From contig DAOPQC010000001.1 in NCBI GenBank assembly GCA_035358815.1, forward strand, positions 468,820-532,819: a stretch of 64,000 nucleotides of DNA. Direction: 5' to 3'. The position numbers and the translations under genes are program-made. A model generated the notes under the pieces. The model was not told the origin of the DNA. It made no database searches and saw nothing but the letters and a program-made list of their open reading frames with translations. Positions within the stretch are counted from its first letter, which is position 1, and every line of letters begins with the position of its first letter. This DNA is from Thermoanaerobaculales bacterium (GTDB lineage: Bacteria > Acidobacteriota > Thermoanaerobaculia > Thermoanaerobaculales > Sulfomarinibacteraceae). Positions 45,919 through 54,894 of this stretch are shown piece after piece.

Positions 45919-46926
45919 TCAGGAAGTTTCTCCGCTGGCAACAGATGGGCCGTCGTCGGCAGGTGCCGGCGGCGGAGCCTCGGTCGGCTGCAGCACCATG
46001 CTGGGGCGCAGCCCCACGGTCCGACCGCGTGCCAGCACCGACTGCACGACGGCGACGCCGAGCAGGCGGCCGCCCGGCGACCTCACCACGACCTCGCTGT
46101 CGACCGCCAGCGGACCGCCGCCGGAGCGCAGGACCACCACGTCCTGGCCGTGGGCGAAGCGCTCCGTTGCCCCGCGGTTGAGCTGGACCTCTGCAAAGGG
46201 GAGGGTGATGCGGTCGATCGCGATCCACCCCGGGTGATCGAGGACGGGCTGGGGGCCGGCGGCGGCCTCGAGCGCGCTCTGCGGGATCGCGGTCTCGAGC
46301 GAGTAGGGGCCGATCGAGACCCGCTGCAGGCGATCGAGGTACCCCCCGCATCCGAGCTCGGCCCCGACATCGTGGGCCAGGGACCGGACGTAGAAGCCGG
46401 ACGAGACCGTCACCTGCACGCCAAGCAGGTCACGGTCCAGGCAGTTCAGCGAGAGCGCGTGCACCGTCACCGCCTTCGGCTCGGCGACCGCGGGGTGGCC
46501 GGAGCGGGCAAGCTCGTACATCCGCTTGCCCCCGATCTTCTTGGCCGAGTACGGCGGCGGCGCCTGCTCGATCTCGCCGGCAAACCGGGCCTCCAGCCTG
46601 GCCAGCGCGTCGCGGTCGAGCGCCGGCACCGCGCCACGCGGGTCCGCCGGCTCGCCCTCGCCGTCGTAGGTGGTGGTGGCGTGGCCGAGCCGGATCTGAC
46701 CGCGGTAGGTCTTCTGCCAGCGCACCAGGAACTGCTGGAGGCGCGTCGCCTGGCCGACGCACAGCATGAGCAGCCCCTCCGCCATCGGGTCGAGGGTGCC
46801 GGTGTGGCCGATGCGGCGCTCGCCGAGCGCCCGGCGGGCCATGTCCACCACGTCGTGTGAGGTCGGGCCCTGGCGCTTGGCCACCAGCAGCAGCCCGTGC
46901 CGCAGCGAGCTGCGTCGGCGGCTCAC
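45919..46926 (-). CDS. truB: tRNA pseudouridine(55) synthase
   Basis: A 335-aa enzyme making pseudouridine 55 in the T loop of tRNAs. The catalytic Asp sits in GHTGTLDPMAEGLL; further TruB motifs are KTYRGQIRLG, PPYSAKKIGGKRMYELAR and SSGFYVRSLAHDVG, followed by a PUA-like C-terminal domain. The start is GTG 46926, overlapping the previous stop by 4 nt (GTGA), so translation is coupled. The C-terminal tail of about 20 residues is Pro/Ala-rich. Confidence 0.95.
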   Translation of the reverse strand: MSRRRSSLRHGLLLVAKRQGPTSHDVVDMARRALGERRIGHTGTLDPMAEGLLMLCVGQATRLQQFLVRWQKTYRGQIRLGHATTTYDGEGEPADPRGAVPALDRDALARLEARFAGEIEQAPPPYSAKKIGGKRMYELARSGHPAVAEPKAVTVHALSLNCLDRDLLGVQVTVSSGFYVRSLAHDVGAELGCGGYLDRLQRVSIGPYSLETAIPQSALEAAAGPQPVLDHPGWIAIDRITLPFAEVQLNRGATERFAHGQDVVVLRSGGGPLAVDSEVVVRSPGGRLLGVAVVQSVLARGRTVGLRPSMVLQPTEAPPPAPADDGPSVASGETS

Positions 46927-47909
46927 AGCGCCGCCTCGAGGGTTTCGCGGACGGCGGCGAGGACCGCCTCGCGGGCGGACGGGAGATCGCCGTCGAGGGT
47001 GCAGCCCGCCGCGTTGGCGTGGCCGCCGCCGCCGAACCGCTCCGCGATGCGCCGGACGTCGACCGCGCCGGCAGAGCGCAAACTGACGCGGACGGCGGCC
47101 TGCTCCCACTGCTTGAGGAACACGACGGCCCGGACGCCGTCGATGGCGCGCGGGTGGTTGATGATGTCCTCGGTGTCCTCGGGAGCGGCGCCGGCGCGGC
47201 GGAAGGCCGCCACGTCGAGCTCGATGACGGCGATCCGGCCTTCTGCTTCGAGGCGCAGCGTGGACAGGGCCTCGCCGAGGAGGAGCACGGCGGCCGCCTT
47301 GCGGCGACCGTGGATCCACCCCGCGACCAGGGTCGGGTCGGCCCCGGCATCGACCATCTCGGCCGCAGCGCGGAAGGCCCGGCCGGTCGCGTTGGAGTAC
47401 CGGAAGTCGCCGGTGTCGGTGGAGAGGGCCACGTAGGCGTTGGTGGCCGCCGCGGCGGACGGCTTCACTCCTGCCGCCCGGAACATCCGCCACACCAGCT
47501 CGCCGGTCGCCGGCGCGTCGGCATCGACGTAGTTGACCTCGCCGTAGAGCGGGTTGGCCGGGTGGTGGTCGATGTTGAGGATCGGCAGGCGGTCCAGGCC
47601 GGGGAAGCCGGCCCGGTCGGGCTCCGGGCACTCGACCGCGACGACCAGGTCGAAGGCCTGCGGGAAGCCTTCCGGAAGCGAGTCGCCGACCGCGACGCGA
47701 TCGCGCCCGGGCAGCTCGTCGAGGGTGGCGGGCGCCGGGTCGCGGTTGACGACCACGGCCGGCACGCCGAGCGCCGCGGCCAGCTCGGCGAGCGCGAGCT
47801 GCGAGCCGAGGGAGTCGCCGTCGGGCCGCTGGTGGCCGACGATCAGCGCCCGGGTGGAGCGGGCGAGGCGCTGGACGGCCCCGCGGGCATCGAGCTGTCC
47901 AGCCGTCAT
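46923..47909 (-). CDS. nrnA: DHH-DHHA1 phosphoesterase, NrnA-like oligoribonuclease
   Basis: A 328-aa DHH-family enzyme. NrnA-type members degrade short RNA and pAp and act with 3'-5' exonucleases such as PNPase. Motifs: GHQRPDGDSLGSQLAL (first metal site), NIDHHPANP (DHH), STDTGDFRYSN, and the DHHA1 nucleotide-binding FGGGGHANAAG. The ATG overlaps the rbfA stop by 4 nt (ATGA). Its place between rbfA and truB is common in Firmicutes and other phyla. Confidence 0.92.
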   Translation of the reverse strand: MTAGQLDARGAVQRLARSTRALIVGHQRPDGDSLGSQLALAELAAALGVPAVVVNRDPAPATLDELPGRDRVAVGDSLPEGFPQAFDLVVAVECPEPDRAGFPGLDRLPILNIDHHPANPLYGEVNYVDADAPATGELVWRMFRAAGVKPSAAAATNAYVALSTDTGDFRYSNATGRAFRAAAEMVDAGADPTLVAGWIHGRRKAAAVLLLGEALSTLRLEAEGRIAVIELDVAAFRRAGAAPEDTEDIINHPRAIDGVRAVVFLKQWEQAAVRVSLRSAGAVDVRRIAERFGGGGHANAAGCTLDGDLPSAREAVLAAVRETLEAAL

Positions 47910-48316
47910 GAATCTTCCTCCCCGCTGCCGTCGTCGGTGCCGGTCGGCCCGGTCTGGATGCGGTCGAGCAGCCGCTCGATGCGATCGCCGTACTCGTAGG
48001 AGGTGTCGCGGTGAAAGTCGAGCGCGGGCACGGTGCGCATCCGCATCCGCCGGCCAAGCTCGCGGCGCATGAACGCGGCCGCCGCCGCGAACCCGTCCGC
48101 GGCCTGCCGCTCGCGCTCGGCGTCGCCGATGACCGAGTAGAACACCCTGGCCTGGGTGCGGTCGGCGGAGAGCTGGATCGCCGACACGGTGACGTCGTCC
48201 AGTCGCGGGTCCTTGACCGAGAGGCGGAGCAGGTCGGCGAGCACCGCCCGGATCTCGCCCTCGAGGCGTCGATTGCGGCTGAAGGTCTGTCGGCTGGTCA
48301 ATTCACGCTCTCCCAT
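47906..48316 (-). CDS. rbfA: Ribosome-binding factor A
   Basis: A 136-aa KH-fold protein required for late 30S maturation. Family features: RNRRLEGEIRAVLADLLR at the N-terminus, KDPRLDDVTVSAIQLSAD with the typical kinked helix, and VFYSVIGDAE. The ATG at 48316 is preferred over 48373, whose extension is repeat-derived; the Shine-Dalgarno is weak. A GCGGAA tract lies just upstream (48349-48366). Confidence 0.93.
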   Translation of the reverse strand: MGERELTSRQTFSRNRRLEGEIRAVLADLLRLSVKDPRLDDVTVSAIQLSADRTQARVFYSVIGDAERERQAADGFAAAAAFMRRELGRRMRMRTVPALDFHRDTSYEYGDRIERLLDRIQTGPTGTDDGSGEEDS

Positions 48317-48498
48317 GTCGACGCTGCCGGCGGGCTGTCCGTCCGGGCGCGGAAGCGGAAGCGATTCTGGCACTCGGCTTCGTGCCCCGCCCGATGAGTT
48401 CCGCGGTCACGGGTTGCCACATCAGCGGGCGCGGAAGCGGAAGCGGGCGCGGAAGCGGGATTGGGGGCGTTTGCCTGTCACCTGTCACGGGTCACCTA
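48317..48498. repeat. Operon spacer with two GCGGAA tracts
   Basis: Between ylxP and rbfA, 182 bp. Purine-rich hexamer tracts of GCGGAA/GGGCGC lie at 48349-48366 and 48426-48460, both purine on the plus strand, that is, pyrimidine in the transcript. No gene seen. These tracts sit inside an otherwise tight operon. Confidence 0.6.
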
Positions 48499-48798
48499 TC
48501 ACACCTGAATGATCTCGACGTCCCACGCCAGCACGCTGCCGCCCCAGGTTTCGTGCACCGTCTTCTCCACCCGCTGCAGCCGGCTCTCGATGTCCACCGG
48601 ATCGGTGGACAGGGCGCTGATGGCGAACCCGGCGCGCTGGTGCAGGTCCTGGTGGTCGGCCTCGATGATGAGGACCTGGTGCCGGTTGCGGATCCTCTCC
48701 ACGAGCGGACGGGTCGCGCTCCGTTTCTCCTTGAGGCTGCGGGCGTCCTCGATGTGGACCTCGAGGCGCGCGATGCCGACGTAGATGTTGCGTTCCAT
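48499..48798 (-). CDS. ylxP: DUF503 (YlxP-like) protein
   Basis: A 99-aa member of the DUF503 family, linked to ribosome assembly by its place between infB and rbfA. The pattern IYVGIARLEVHIEDARSLKEKR at the start and the compact beta-alpha-beta fold match the family. The ATG at 48798 has a weak Shine-Dalgarno. No enzymatic motif is visible. Confidence 0.88.
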   Translation of the reverse strand: MERNIYVGIARLEVHIEDARSLKEKRSATRPLVERIRNRHQVLIIEADHQDLHQRAGFAISALSTDPVDIESRLQRVEKTVHETWGGSVLAWDVEIIQV

Positions 48799-48919
48799 GC
48801 TCGTTTCGCCGACGCAAACTGAAATCTCGCAGCCCAGGTCTCGACATTGCCGAGCGCGGTTCCTTGAGACCGTGACGGAGGCCGATCGTCCCGTGGCCCG
48901 TGATTCTGGCTCTGCGCTG

Positions 48920-48954
48920 CTCCCTAGACCCCAGATCCTAGATCCCAGATCCTA
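48920..48954 (-). repeat. GGATCTGGG/GATCTAGG repeat at the infB stop
   Basis: On the minus strand a run of TAGGATCTGGGATCTAGG-type units begins exactly at the infB TAG stop and continues for about 35 bp. Similar units follow the MidA gene (54871-54996) and the long LVIVD gene (29629-29656), each in the sense direction of the gene. Confidence 0.7.
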
Positions 48955-51672
48955 CAACTCGGGCGCGACCTCCACCATCCGGAAGGCCTCGATGACGTCG
49001 CCTACCTTGATGTCCTGGAAACGGTCGAGGCCGATTCCGCAGTCGAACCCCTGCCGGACCTCCGACGCGTCGTCCTTGAAGCGGCGAAGCGACGACACCT
49101 GGCCCTCGTAGACGACGACGTGGTCGCGCAGCAGCCGGACCTTGGCAGTGCGCGTGATGATGCCGTCGACCACGTGGCTGCCGGCGATGGCGCCGATCTT
49201 GGGCACCCGGAACACTTCGCGAACCTCGGCGTGGCCGAGCTCCTCCTCGTTGAAGACCGGCTCGAGGAGGCCGACCATGGCCTTCTTGACGTCGTCGATC
49301 AGGTCGTAGATGACGGTGTACAGCCGGATGTCCACCTGCTCGGTCTCGGCGAGCTCGCGCGCGGTCCGCTCCGGCCGCACCGAGAAGCCGATGATGATCG
49401 CGTTCGACGCCGACGCGAGCATGACGTCGTTGGTGGTGATGGCGCCGACCGAGCCGTGCAGGTGGTTGATCTTGACGCGCTCGGTGGACAGCGCAGCGAG
49501 CGCCTCGCGGAGCACCTCGACCGACCCCTGGACGTCGGCCTTGACGACGACGTTGAGCTCCTTGATGTCGCTCTCGGCGATCTGGTCGAACAGGTTCTCG
49601 AGCGAGACCTTGCGGCCGGCGACCCGGCCCTCTTCCTTCTCGCGTAGGCTCCGGTAGCTGGAAACTTCGACCGCCTTGGCCTCGCTCTCGGTCCCCTGCA
49701 GGACGTCGCCTGCCTCGGGGACGGCCTCGAAGCCGATCACCTCCACCGGGTCCGAGGGGCCGGCCGAGTCGACGCGTTCGCCGCGGTCGTTGGTGATGGC
49801 CCGCACCCGCCCCCAGGTCGACCCGCAGAAGAAGAAGTCGCCGACGGCCAGCGTGCCCTGCTGGACGACCATCGAGGCCACGATGCCGCGACCCTTCTCC
49901 TTGCGCGCTTCGAGCACGACGCCGCGGGCCGGCCCCTCGACGGTCGCCTTCAGCGCCTTCATCTCGGCGACCAGCAGGATCATGTCGAGGAGGTCCGCGA
50001 TGCCCTTGCCGGTCTTCGCCGATACCTGCACCGAGGGGACGTCGCCTCCCCAGTCGTCGACCAGCACCCCATGGTCGGCCAGCTGCTGCTTGACGCGATC
50101 AGGGTTGGCGTTCGCCTTGTCGATCTTGTTGATCGCCACCATCAGCGCCACGTTGGCGGCGCGCGCGTGGTTGATGGCCTCCTCGGTCTGCGGCATGACG
50201 CCGTCGTCCGCCGCCACCACCAGCACCACGATGTCGGTGACCTGGGCGCCGCGGGCCCGCATCTGGGTGAACGCCTCGTGGCCCGGGGTGTCGACGAACA
50301 CCACCACCCGCCCGTCGTCGGTCTCGATGCGCGACGCTCCGATGTGCTGCGTGATGCCGCCGGCCTCCTGCTCGGCGACCCGGGTGGACCGGATCGCATC
50401 GAGCAGAGAGGTCTTGCCGTGGTCGACGTGACCCATGACCGTGACCACCGGGGGCCTCGGCAGCGCCGGGCCGACCTCGGCCAGGCTCTCCTCGCGCTCG
50501 TACTCGAGGACCTCCTCGGCCGACGCCACCATCGCCTCGACCCCGAGATCCTCGCAGATCTCCTCGGCCAGCTCGTGGGGGAGGGACTGGTTGGTGGTGA
50601 CCATGACTCCCTTGGCGATGAGCAGCGCGAGCAGGTCCTTGGCAGTGACGTTGAGCTTCTCTGCGAGCTCGCGGGCGGTCACCATCTCGGACAGGATGAT
50701 CGGGCCTTCCGGACGGTCGCCGTCCCTGAACTGCACCGTCCGGGTGGGCTGCGGTGGGGCCGGTGTCGTCTCGTCCCGCTGGAGGCGGCGGCGGGCCTTC
50801 TTGGTGGGCCGCCGCTCGCCGGGACGCGGTCCCGGGCGCGCCGGCGCCCCACCTTCCTGCTGGCCCTTGAGCTTCTGCTCCTCGAACTTGGTGAGCAGCT
50901 CGCGGATCTCCTTGGCGTCGGCGGCGGCCTTGGCCTTGCGCCCGCCTCCCGGCTTCGCCACCTTGCGACGCTGCTCGGCCCGCTTGCGGGCCTCGAGGCT
51001 CTCCTTGATCTCGTCCGGCGTGAGCTCGCGCAGGCCCTGCTCCAGGGGGGTCTTGGCGCGAATCGGGCGGACCCGCAGCGGGGCGGCCTCTTCGCCGGCC
51101 TTGCGGGACGCCGTCAGCTCCTCCTCGGTGATCTCGAACTCCGGCTTCTCCTCGACCTCGGCCTCGCCGGTGGCGTCGAACGGCCCCTCGGGGGCGGCCG
51201 CAACCTCCTCGACCCCGGCGACCACCTCGGCCTGCGGCGCCTCGCCGGCCTCGGGCGCCTCGGCGACCTCGACGACCTCGGCCTCGGTCATGGGGACGGC
51301 CTCGGCGACAGCCTCGATCGGCTCGCCGGGCGCCTCCCCGGCCTCCTCGACCTCGACGCCCTCGTCGGCGGGGGCCGCTGCGAACTCGCGGATCTCCTTC
51401 TCGGTCTGCACAACCTGACGGCGCCGGCGCTTCGCCATCCGGTCCCGGGCGGTGCTGGTCTGGGACTCCTCCTCACGCGCCTCGGGGCGGACGATGACCT
51501 CTCGGGGTCGCTTCTGCAGGGTCTCGCCGGTGATGATCGATCGGACGGTGGAAAGGTCGAGGGCGTCCTCCTCGCCGCTGACGCTGACGCCAATCGAGCG
51601 GAGCTTGAAGATCAGCTCCTTTGGGCTGATGCCCATGGTCCGCGCCAGATCCACCACTCGAAGCTGCTGCAT
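48952..51672 (-). CDS. infB: Translation initiation factor IF-2
   Basis: A 906-aa GTPase that places initiator tRNA on the 30S subunit. Order: IF2-N domain (about 1-52, LRVVDLARTMGISPKELIF), a long Glu/Ala/Pro-rich linker (about 60-320), a second IF2-N domain (LAEKLNVTAKDLLALLI), the G domain with P-loop VMGHVDHGKTS, DTPGHEAF and NKIDK, then domains II-IV. GAGGAG precedes the ATG, which lies 6 nt after nusA. Its TAG stop is part of a dispersed GATC-rich repeat (48920-48954). Confidence 0.97.
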   Translation of the reverse strand: MQQLRVVDLARTMGISPKELIFKLRSIGVSVSGEEDALDLSTVRSIITGETLQKRPREVIVRPEAREEESQTSTARDRMAKRRRRQVVQTEKEIREFAAAPADEGVEVEEAGEAPGEPIEAVAEAVPMTEAEVVEVAEAPEAGEAPQAEVVAGVEEVAAAPEGPFDATGEAEVEEKPEFEITEEELTASRKAGEEAAPLRVRPIRAKTPLEQGLRELTPDEIKESLEARKRAEQRRKVAKPGGGRKAKAAADAKEIRELLTKFEEQKLKGQQEGGAPARPGPRPGERRPTKKARRRLQRDETTPAPPQPTRTVQFRDGDRPEGPIILSEMVTARELAEKLNVTAKDLLALLIAKGVMVTTNQSLPHELAEEICEDLGVEAMVASAEEVLEYEREESLAEVGPALPRPPVVTVMGHVDHGKTSLLDAIRSTRVAEQEAGGITQHIGASRIETDDGRVVVFVDTPGHEAFTQMRARGAQVTDIVVLVVAADDGVMPQTEEAINHARAANVALMVAINKIDKANANPDRVKQQLADHGVLVDDWGGDVPSVQVSAKTGKGIADLLDMILLVAEMKALKATVEGPARGVVLEARKEKGRGIVASMVVQQGTLAVGDFFFCGSTWGRVRAITNDRGERVDSAGPSDPVEVIGFEAVPEAGDVLQGTESEAKAVEVSSYRSLREKEEGRVAGRKVSLENLFDQIAESDIKELNVVVKADVQGSVEVLREALAALSTERVKINHLHGSVGAITTNDVMLASASNAIIIGFSVRPERTARELAETEQVDIRLYTVIYDLIDDVKKAMVGLLEPVFNEEELGHAEVREVFRVPKIGAIAGSHVVDGIITRTAKVRLLRDHVVVYEGQVSSLRRFKDDASEVRQGFDCGIGLDRFQDIKVGDVIEAFRMVEVAPEL

Positions 51673-51678
51673 TCTGGT

Positions 51679-53127
51679 CTACTCCTCGCCGGCTTGCGCG
51701 TCGGCCGCGTCGGCGAGCGCGATCTGGAGGGCCCGCCGCGACATGTCGAGCAGCTTCTGCGCGGTGACCGGCCCGATGCCCGGGATGGTGGACAGCTCGT
51801 CGGCGTCCCGGGCCAGGACGTCCTGGACGGTGTGGATGCCGTGGCTCTGGAGGCGCTCGCGCAGCCGCTCCGTGAGCATGTCGAGGTCCTCGAGCGGGAT
51901 CAGCTCGCTGTAGTCGACGCTCTCCGCGGCTGCGCCGACCTGCGGAATCTCCTCCTCCTCCGCCACCCCCTCCATCTCCCGCAGCATCGACGCCAGGGCG
52001 GAGGCCAGCTCGTCCTTGACGGCCTCCTCGCTCTTGATCTCGATCCGGCAGCCGAGCATCTTCGAGGCCAGACGGACGTTCTGGCCGCGCTTGCCGATCG
52101 CCAGCGACAGCTGCTCGGACCCGACGATCACGTCGAGCACCGTGTCCCGCGCCTCGCGCGTCACCGGCTCGCCGGCCTCGTCCAGGATCACAGCTCCGTT
52201 CTCGTCGATCATGGTGACGAGAATCGGCTCCTCGCGGACAGCCACCCGGTTGATCTTGGCCGGCGCCAGCGCGTTCTGGGCGAACGTCACGAGGTCGCTG
52301 TTCCAGGGGATGATGTCGATCTTCTCGCCCTTGAGCTCACGGGTGATGGCCTGGACGCGGGAGCCCTTGAGGCCGACGCACGCGCCCACCGGGTCGACGT
52401 CGCGGTCCTTGGAGAAGACGGCCACCTTGGCGCGCTCCCCGGGCTCGCGGACGCACTTCTTGATGACCACGGTCCCGTCGTAGATCTCCGGCACCTCCAT
52501 CTCGAGCAGCTTCTCGAGCAGCGCGGGGTCGGTGCGCGACAGCACGACCTGCGGACGGCTGGCGTCCATCGTGACGTCGACCACCACCGACCGGATGCGG
52601 TCACCCTGGCTGTAGCGCTCGTGGCGCACCTGGTGGTTGCGGGGCATGATGCCCTCGGTGTCGCCGAGCTCGACGATGATCGAGCCCCGGTCGACCCGCT
52701 TGACGATGCCGTTGATCATCTCGTGGACGCGTCCCGAGTAGTTGCGGTAGACCACTGCCCGCTCGGCTTCGCGGACCCGCTGGAAGAGCACCTGCCGCGC
52801 CGACTGCGCCGCGATCCGCCCCAGCTGCGAGGTGTCCAGCGAGTCGAGCTTGACCGGCGTGCCGATCTCCGCGGCGGGATCGATCTGACGCGCCTCCTCG
52901 AGCGTCATCTCGGTCTCCGGGTCCTCGACTTCCTCGACGACGTCGCGCACGATCCAGCTCTGGACCTCGCCGCTTTCCGGCTCGATCTCGGTCAGCACGT
53001 TGCGCTGCTTGAAGTGCTTGCGGGCGGCCGACGAGATGGCCTCGGCGATCGCGTCGACCAGCTTCTCGGGTTCGATGTCGCGCTCGGCTGCGACCTGGCG
53101 CACCAGGGTGTTGATTTCGAGCTTCAT
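51679..53127 (-). CDS. nusA: Transcription elongation/termination factor NusA
   Basis: A 482-aa RNA polymerase-binding protein that modulates pausing, termination and antitermination. Order: N-terminal RNAP-binding domain (about 1-130), S1 domain (SGRVHEMINGIVKRVDRGSI), KH1 and KH2 (DPVGACVGLKGSRVQAI; AIGKRGQNVRLASKMLG), and an acidic region followed by a helix-hairpin-helix (STIPGIGPVTAQKLL). The ATG overlaps the rimP stop by 4 nt. In some bacteria NusA controls its own operon; a terminator in the leader (53636-53658) would suit that. Confidence 0.97.
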   Translation of the reverse strand: MKLEINTLVRQVAAERDIEPEKLVDAIAEAISSAARKHFKQRNVLTEIEPESGEVQSWIVRDVVEEVEDPETEMTLEEARQIDPAAEIGTPVKLDSLDTSQLGRIAAQSARQVLFQRVREAERAVVYRNYSGRVHEMINGIVKRVDRGSIIVELGDTEGIMPRNHQVRHERYSQGDRIRSVVVDVTMDASRPQVVLSRTDPALLEKLLEMEVPEIYDGTVVIKKCVREPGERAKVAVFSKDRDVDPVGACVGLKGSRVQAITRELKGEKIDIIPWNSDLVTFAQNALAPAKINRVAVREEPILVTMIDENGAVILDEAGEPVTREARDTVLDVIVGSEQLSLAIGKRGQNVRLASKMLGCRIEIKSEEAVKDELASALASMLREMEGVAEEEEIPQVGAAAESVDYSELIPLEDLDMLTERLRERLQSHGIHTVQDVLARDADELSTIPGIGPVTAQKLLDMSRRALQIALADAADAQAGEE

Positions 53128-53612
53128 GGCCGGCTCTTCCCTTCCTTCAGGACGGCGTCCCAGTCGACCTCGAGCCGCGCCTCGGAGACGCGGTCGAGCG
53201 GCAGGCTGACGTCGTCCCCTGCCGGGGTGCGGAGCCGGACCTCGTCGCCCTCGAGGCCGATCAGCTCGCCAACGACCACCCGGTGCGCCCGGAATCCCGG
53301 ATCCATCTTGACCTTTACCATCCGGCCGGCGAACTTCTCGTAGTCCTGCCGGTGGTACAGCTTGCGGTCGAGGCCCGGGGACGTCACCTCGAGCGTGTAG
53401 GCGTGCCGGATCGGATCGGAGACATCGAGGATCGCCGAAGCCTGGCGGGAGATGTCGGCACACTGCTCCAGCGTCACCCCGCTTGGACCGTCGATGACGA
53501 GCCGCAGCACGGTGCGCGGACCGCTGCCGACGAGCTCGGTGGCGAGCAGCTCGAGGCCCTCGCCAGCCGCCAGCTCGGCCAGCTCGTTCTCCAGGCTTGC
53601 GTCCAGCTTCAT
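53124..53612 (-). CDS. rimP: Ribosome maturation factor RimP
   Basis: A 162-aa factor for 30S assembly. Features: the N-terminal alpha-beta domain with ELLATELVGSGPRTVLRLVID, the family motif HAYTLEVTSPGLDRKLYHRQDYEKF, and a C-terminal SH3-like domain. The ATG at 53612 is preferred over 53633 because GGGAG lies 5 nt upstream. First gene of the nine-gene operon ending at pnp. Confidence 0.95.
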   Translation of the reverse strand: MKLDASLENELAELAAGEGLELLATELVGSGPRTVLRLVIDGPSGVTLEQCADISRQASAILDVSDPIRHAYTLEVTSPGLDRKLYHRQDYEKFAGRMVKVKMDPGFRAHRVVVGELIGLEGDEVRLRTPAGDDVSLPLDRVSEARLEVDWDAVLKEGKSRP

Positions 53613-53635
53613 CCTGCTCCCTTGCTCCATCAAAA

Positions 53636-53658
53636 AAAGTGGGCCGGGGGCCCACTTT
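53636..53658 (-). terminator. Intrinsic terminator in the rimP-nusA leader (possible attenuator)
   Basis: A perfect 10-bp stem AAAGTGGGCC/GGCCCACTTT with a 3-nt loop. On the minus strand it runs directly into a stretch of T (TTTTTTTGATGG). It lies between the operon promoter (53679-53707) and the rimP ATG (53612). No minus-strand gene ends just upstream that it could serve. The leader also carries the self-complementary CTTTCGAAAG (about 53659-53668) and CAGCGTGCGCTG, which could form competing folds. Confidence 0.8.
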
Positions 53659-53678
53659 CTTTCGAAAGCAGCGCACGC

Positions 53679-53707
53679 TGTATAACACAGAACCGGGCAC
53701 GCAGCAA
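53679..53707 (-). promoter_or_regulatory. Sigma70-type promoter of the rimP-nusA-infB operon
   Basis: On the minus strand TTGCTG (53702-53707) and TATACA (53679-53684) are 17 nt apart; start near 53672. The leader of about 60 nt holds the terminator hairpin. A TTGACC lies 6 bp further up. Confidence 0.7.
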
Positions 53708-53763
53708 GGTCAACTCCAGGCCTCTGCCGGGGGGGCGGCCTGCCGGGGTGCGGGCCGCCAGCC

Positions 53764-53769
53764 TACAAT
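53764..53769 (+). promoter_or_regulatory. -10 element of a leaderless MidA transcript
   Basis: TACAAT ends 6 nt before the ATG at 53776, so transcription would begin at or next to the start codon. There is no Shine-Dalgarno sequence and no clear -35. Confidence 0.5.
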
Positions 53770-53775
53770 CGGCCC

Positions 53776-54894
53776 ATGTCCTGGATCGCGCGGGAGATCG
53801 CGGCGCGCGGCGGCGAGGTCAGCTTTCGCGACTACATGGAGCTGGCGCTCTACCACCCCCGGCACGGCTACTACAGCGCGGCCACGCCGCGCTACGGTCG
53901 CGGCGGGGACTTCCTGACGGCGCCGACGGCGTCGCCGTGGTACGCGGTCGTGCTGGCGGGCCTCGTCGAGCGTCTCGCCGCGCGCGCCGGCCCGGTCTGC
54001 TTTCTCGATGTCGCCTCGGGCGACGGCGCGCTCCTCGTCGACCTGCTGTCCGCGATGGCGGACGGTGGCGCCGCCGCGATCCGGGAGGCCTGCTCGGTCG
54101 AGCGCTCGTCACCGATGCGAGCCGCCCAGCTCGCCCGGCTCGGCGGCGCGGCCAAGGTGTCGATCAGGGTGGTGGCGTCGCTCGAGGAGGTGGAGCGCAC
54201 GGCAGGCCCGGTCGTCGTGCACGCGTGCGAGCTCTACGACGCGCTGCCGGTGCATCGGGTCGTGATGAGGCCGGGCGGCCTCAGCGAGCTGCGAGTGGCG
54301 GCGGTCGGCGACGCTTGCCGCTGGAGCGAGTCGCCGGCCGGGGGCGAGCTCGATCGGTACTTCGCCAGCCACGGCGTGAGGCTCGAGCCCGGGCAGATCG
54401 CGGAGGCGCGCCTCGACGCGGAGCGGCTGCACTCGAGCCTGCTCGAGCTCGCCGGGGGCGACGGGCTGGCGGTGATCACCGACTACGGCTACGAAGCGCG
54501 CCGCCTCTACGACCCCCGCGGCCGCCGCGGCGGCTCGCTGGCCGTCCAGCGCGCCCACCGGGTGTCTCGCGATCCGTTCCTGGAGCCCGGCGAGCGCGAC
54601 CTCAGCGCCCACGTCAACTGGGACGATCTCCGGCGCGCCGCCGACGCCGCCGGCTGGCGGGAGATCGCGCTGACCGGCCTCGCGCCCTTCCTCATCCGCG
54701 CCGGGCTCGCCGGGCAGATGGAGCGGCTGGGGGTGGGCGAGGCGGCCGGGCTCGACGCTCGGACGGTGGCCGAGCGGCAGGAGATCAAGCGCCTGCTCGA
54801 CCCCGACGGCATGGGCTCGGACCTCAAGGTTCTGGTGCAGGGGAAGGGGCCGCTGGCTGACGCCGCAGCAGAGGATCTAGGATCTGGGGTCTAG
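53776..54894 (+). CDS. MidA/NDUFAF7 family class I SAM-dependent methyltransferase
   Basis: A 372-aa member of the DUF185 family. The mitochondrial relative methylates an arginine of complex I subunit NDUFS2. Motifs: the family start EVSFRDYMELALYHPRHGYY, GDFLTAPTASPW, the SAM loop FLDVASGDGALL, CELYDALPVHR and the C-terminal LTGLAPFLIRAG. The last residues (EDLGSGV) and the stop codon come from a GATC-rich dispersed repeat, so the natural C-terminus has been rewritten by that repeat. Confidence 0.9.
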   Translation: MSWIAREIAARGGEVSFRDYMELALYHPRHGYYSAATPRYGRGGDFLTAPTASPWYAVVLAGLVERLAARAGPVCFLDVASGDGALLVDLLSAMADGGAAAIREACSVERSSPMRAAQLARLGGAAKVSIRVVASLEEVERTAGPVVVHACELYDALPVHRVVMRPGGLSELRVAAVGDACRWSESPAGGELDRYFASHGVRLEPGQIAEARLDAERLHSSLLELAGGDGLAVITDYGYEARRLYDPRGRRGGSLAVQRAHRVSRDPFLEPGERDLSAHVNWDDLRRAADAAGWREIALTGLAPFLIRAGLAGQMERLGVGEAAGLDARTVAERQEIKRLLDPDGMGSDLKVLVQGKGPLADAAAEDLGSGV

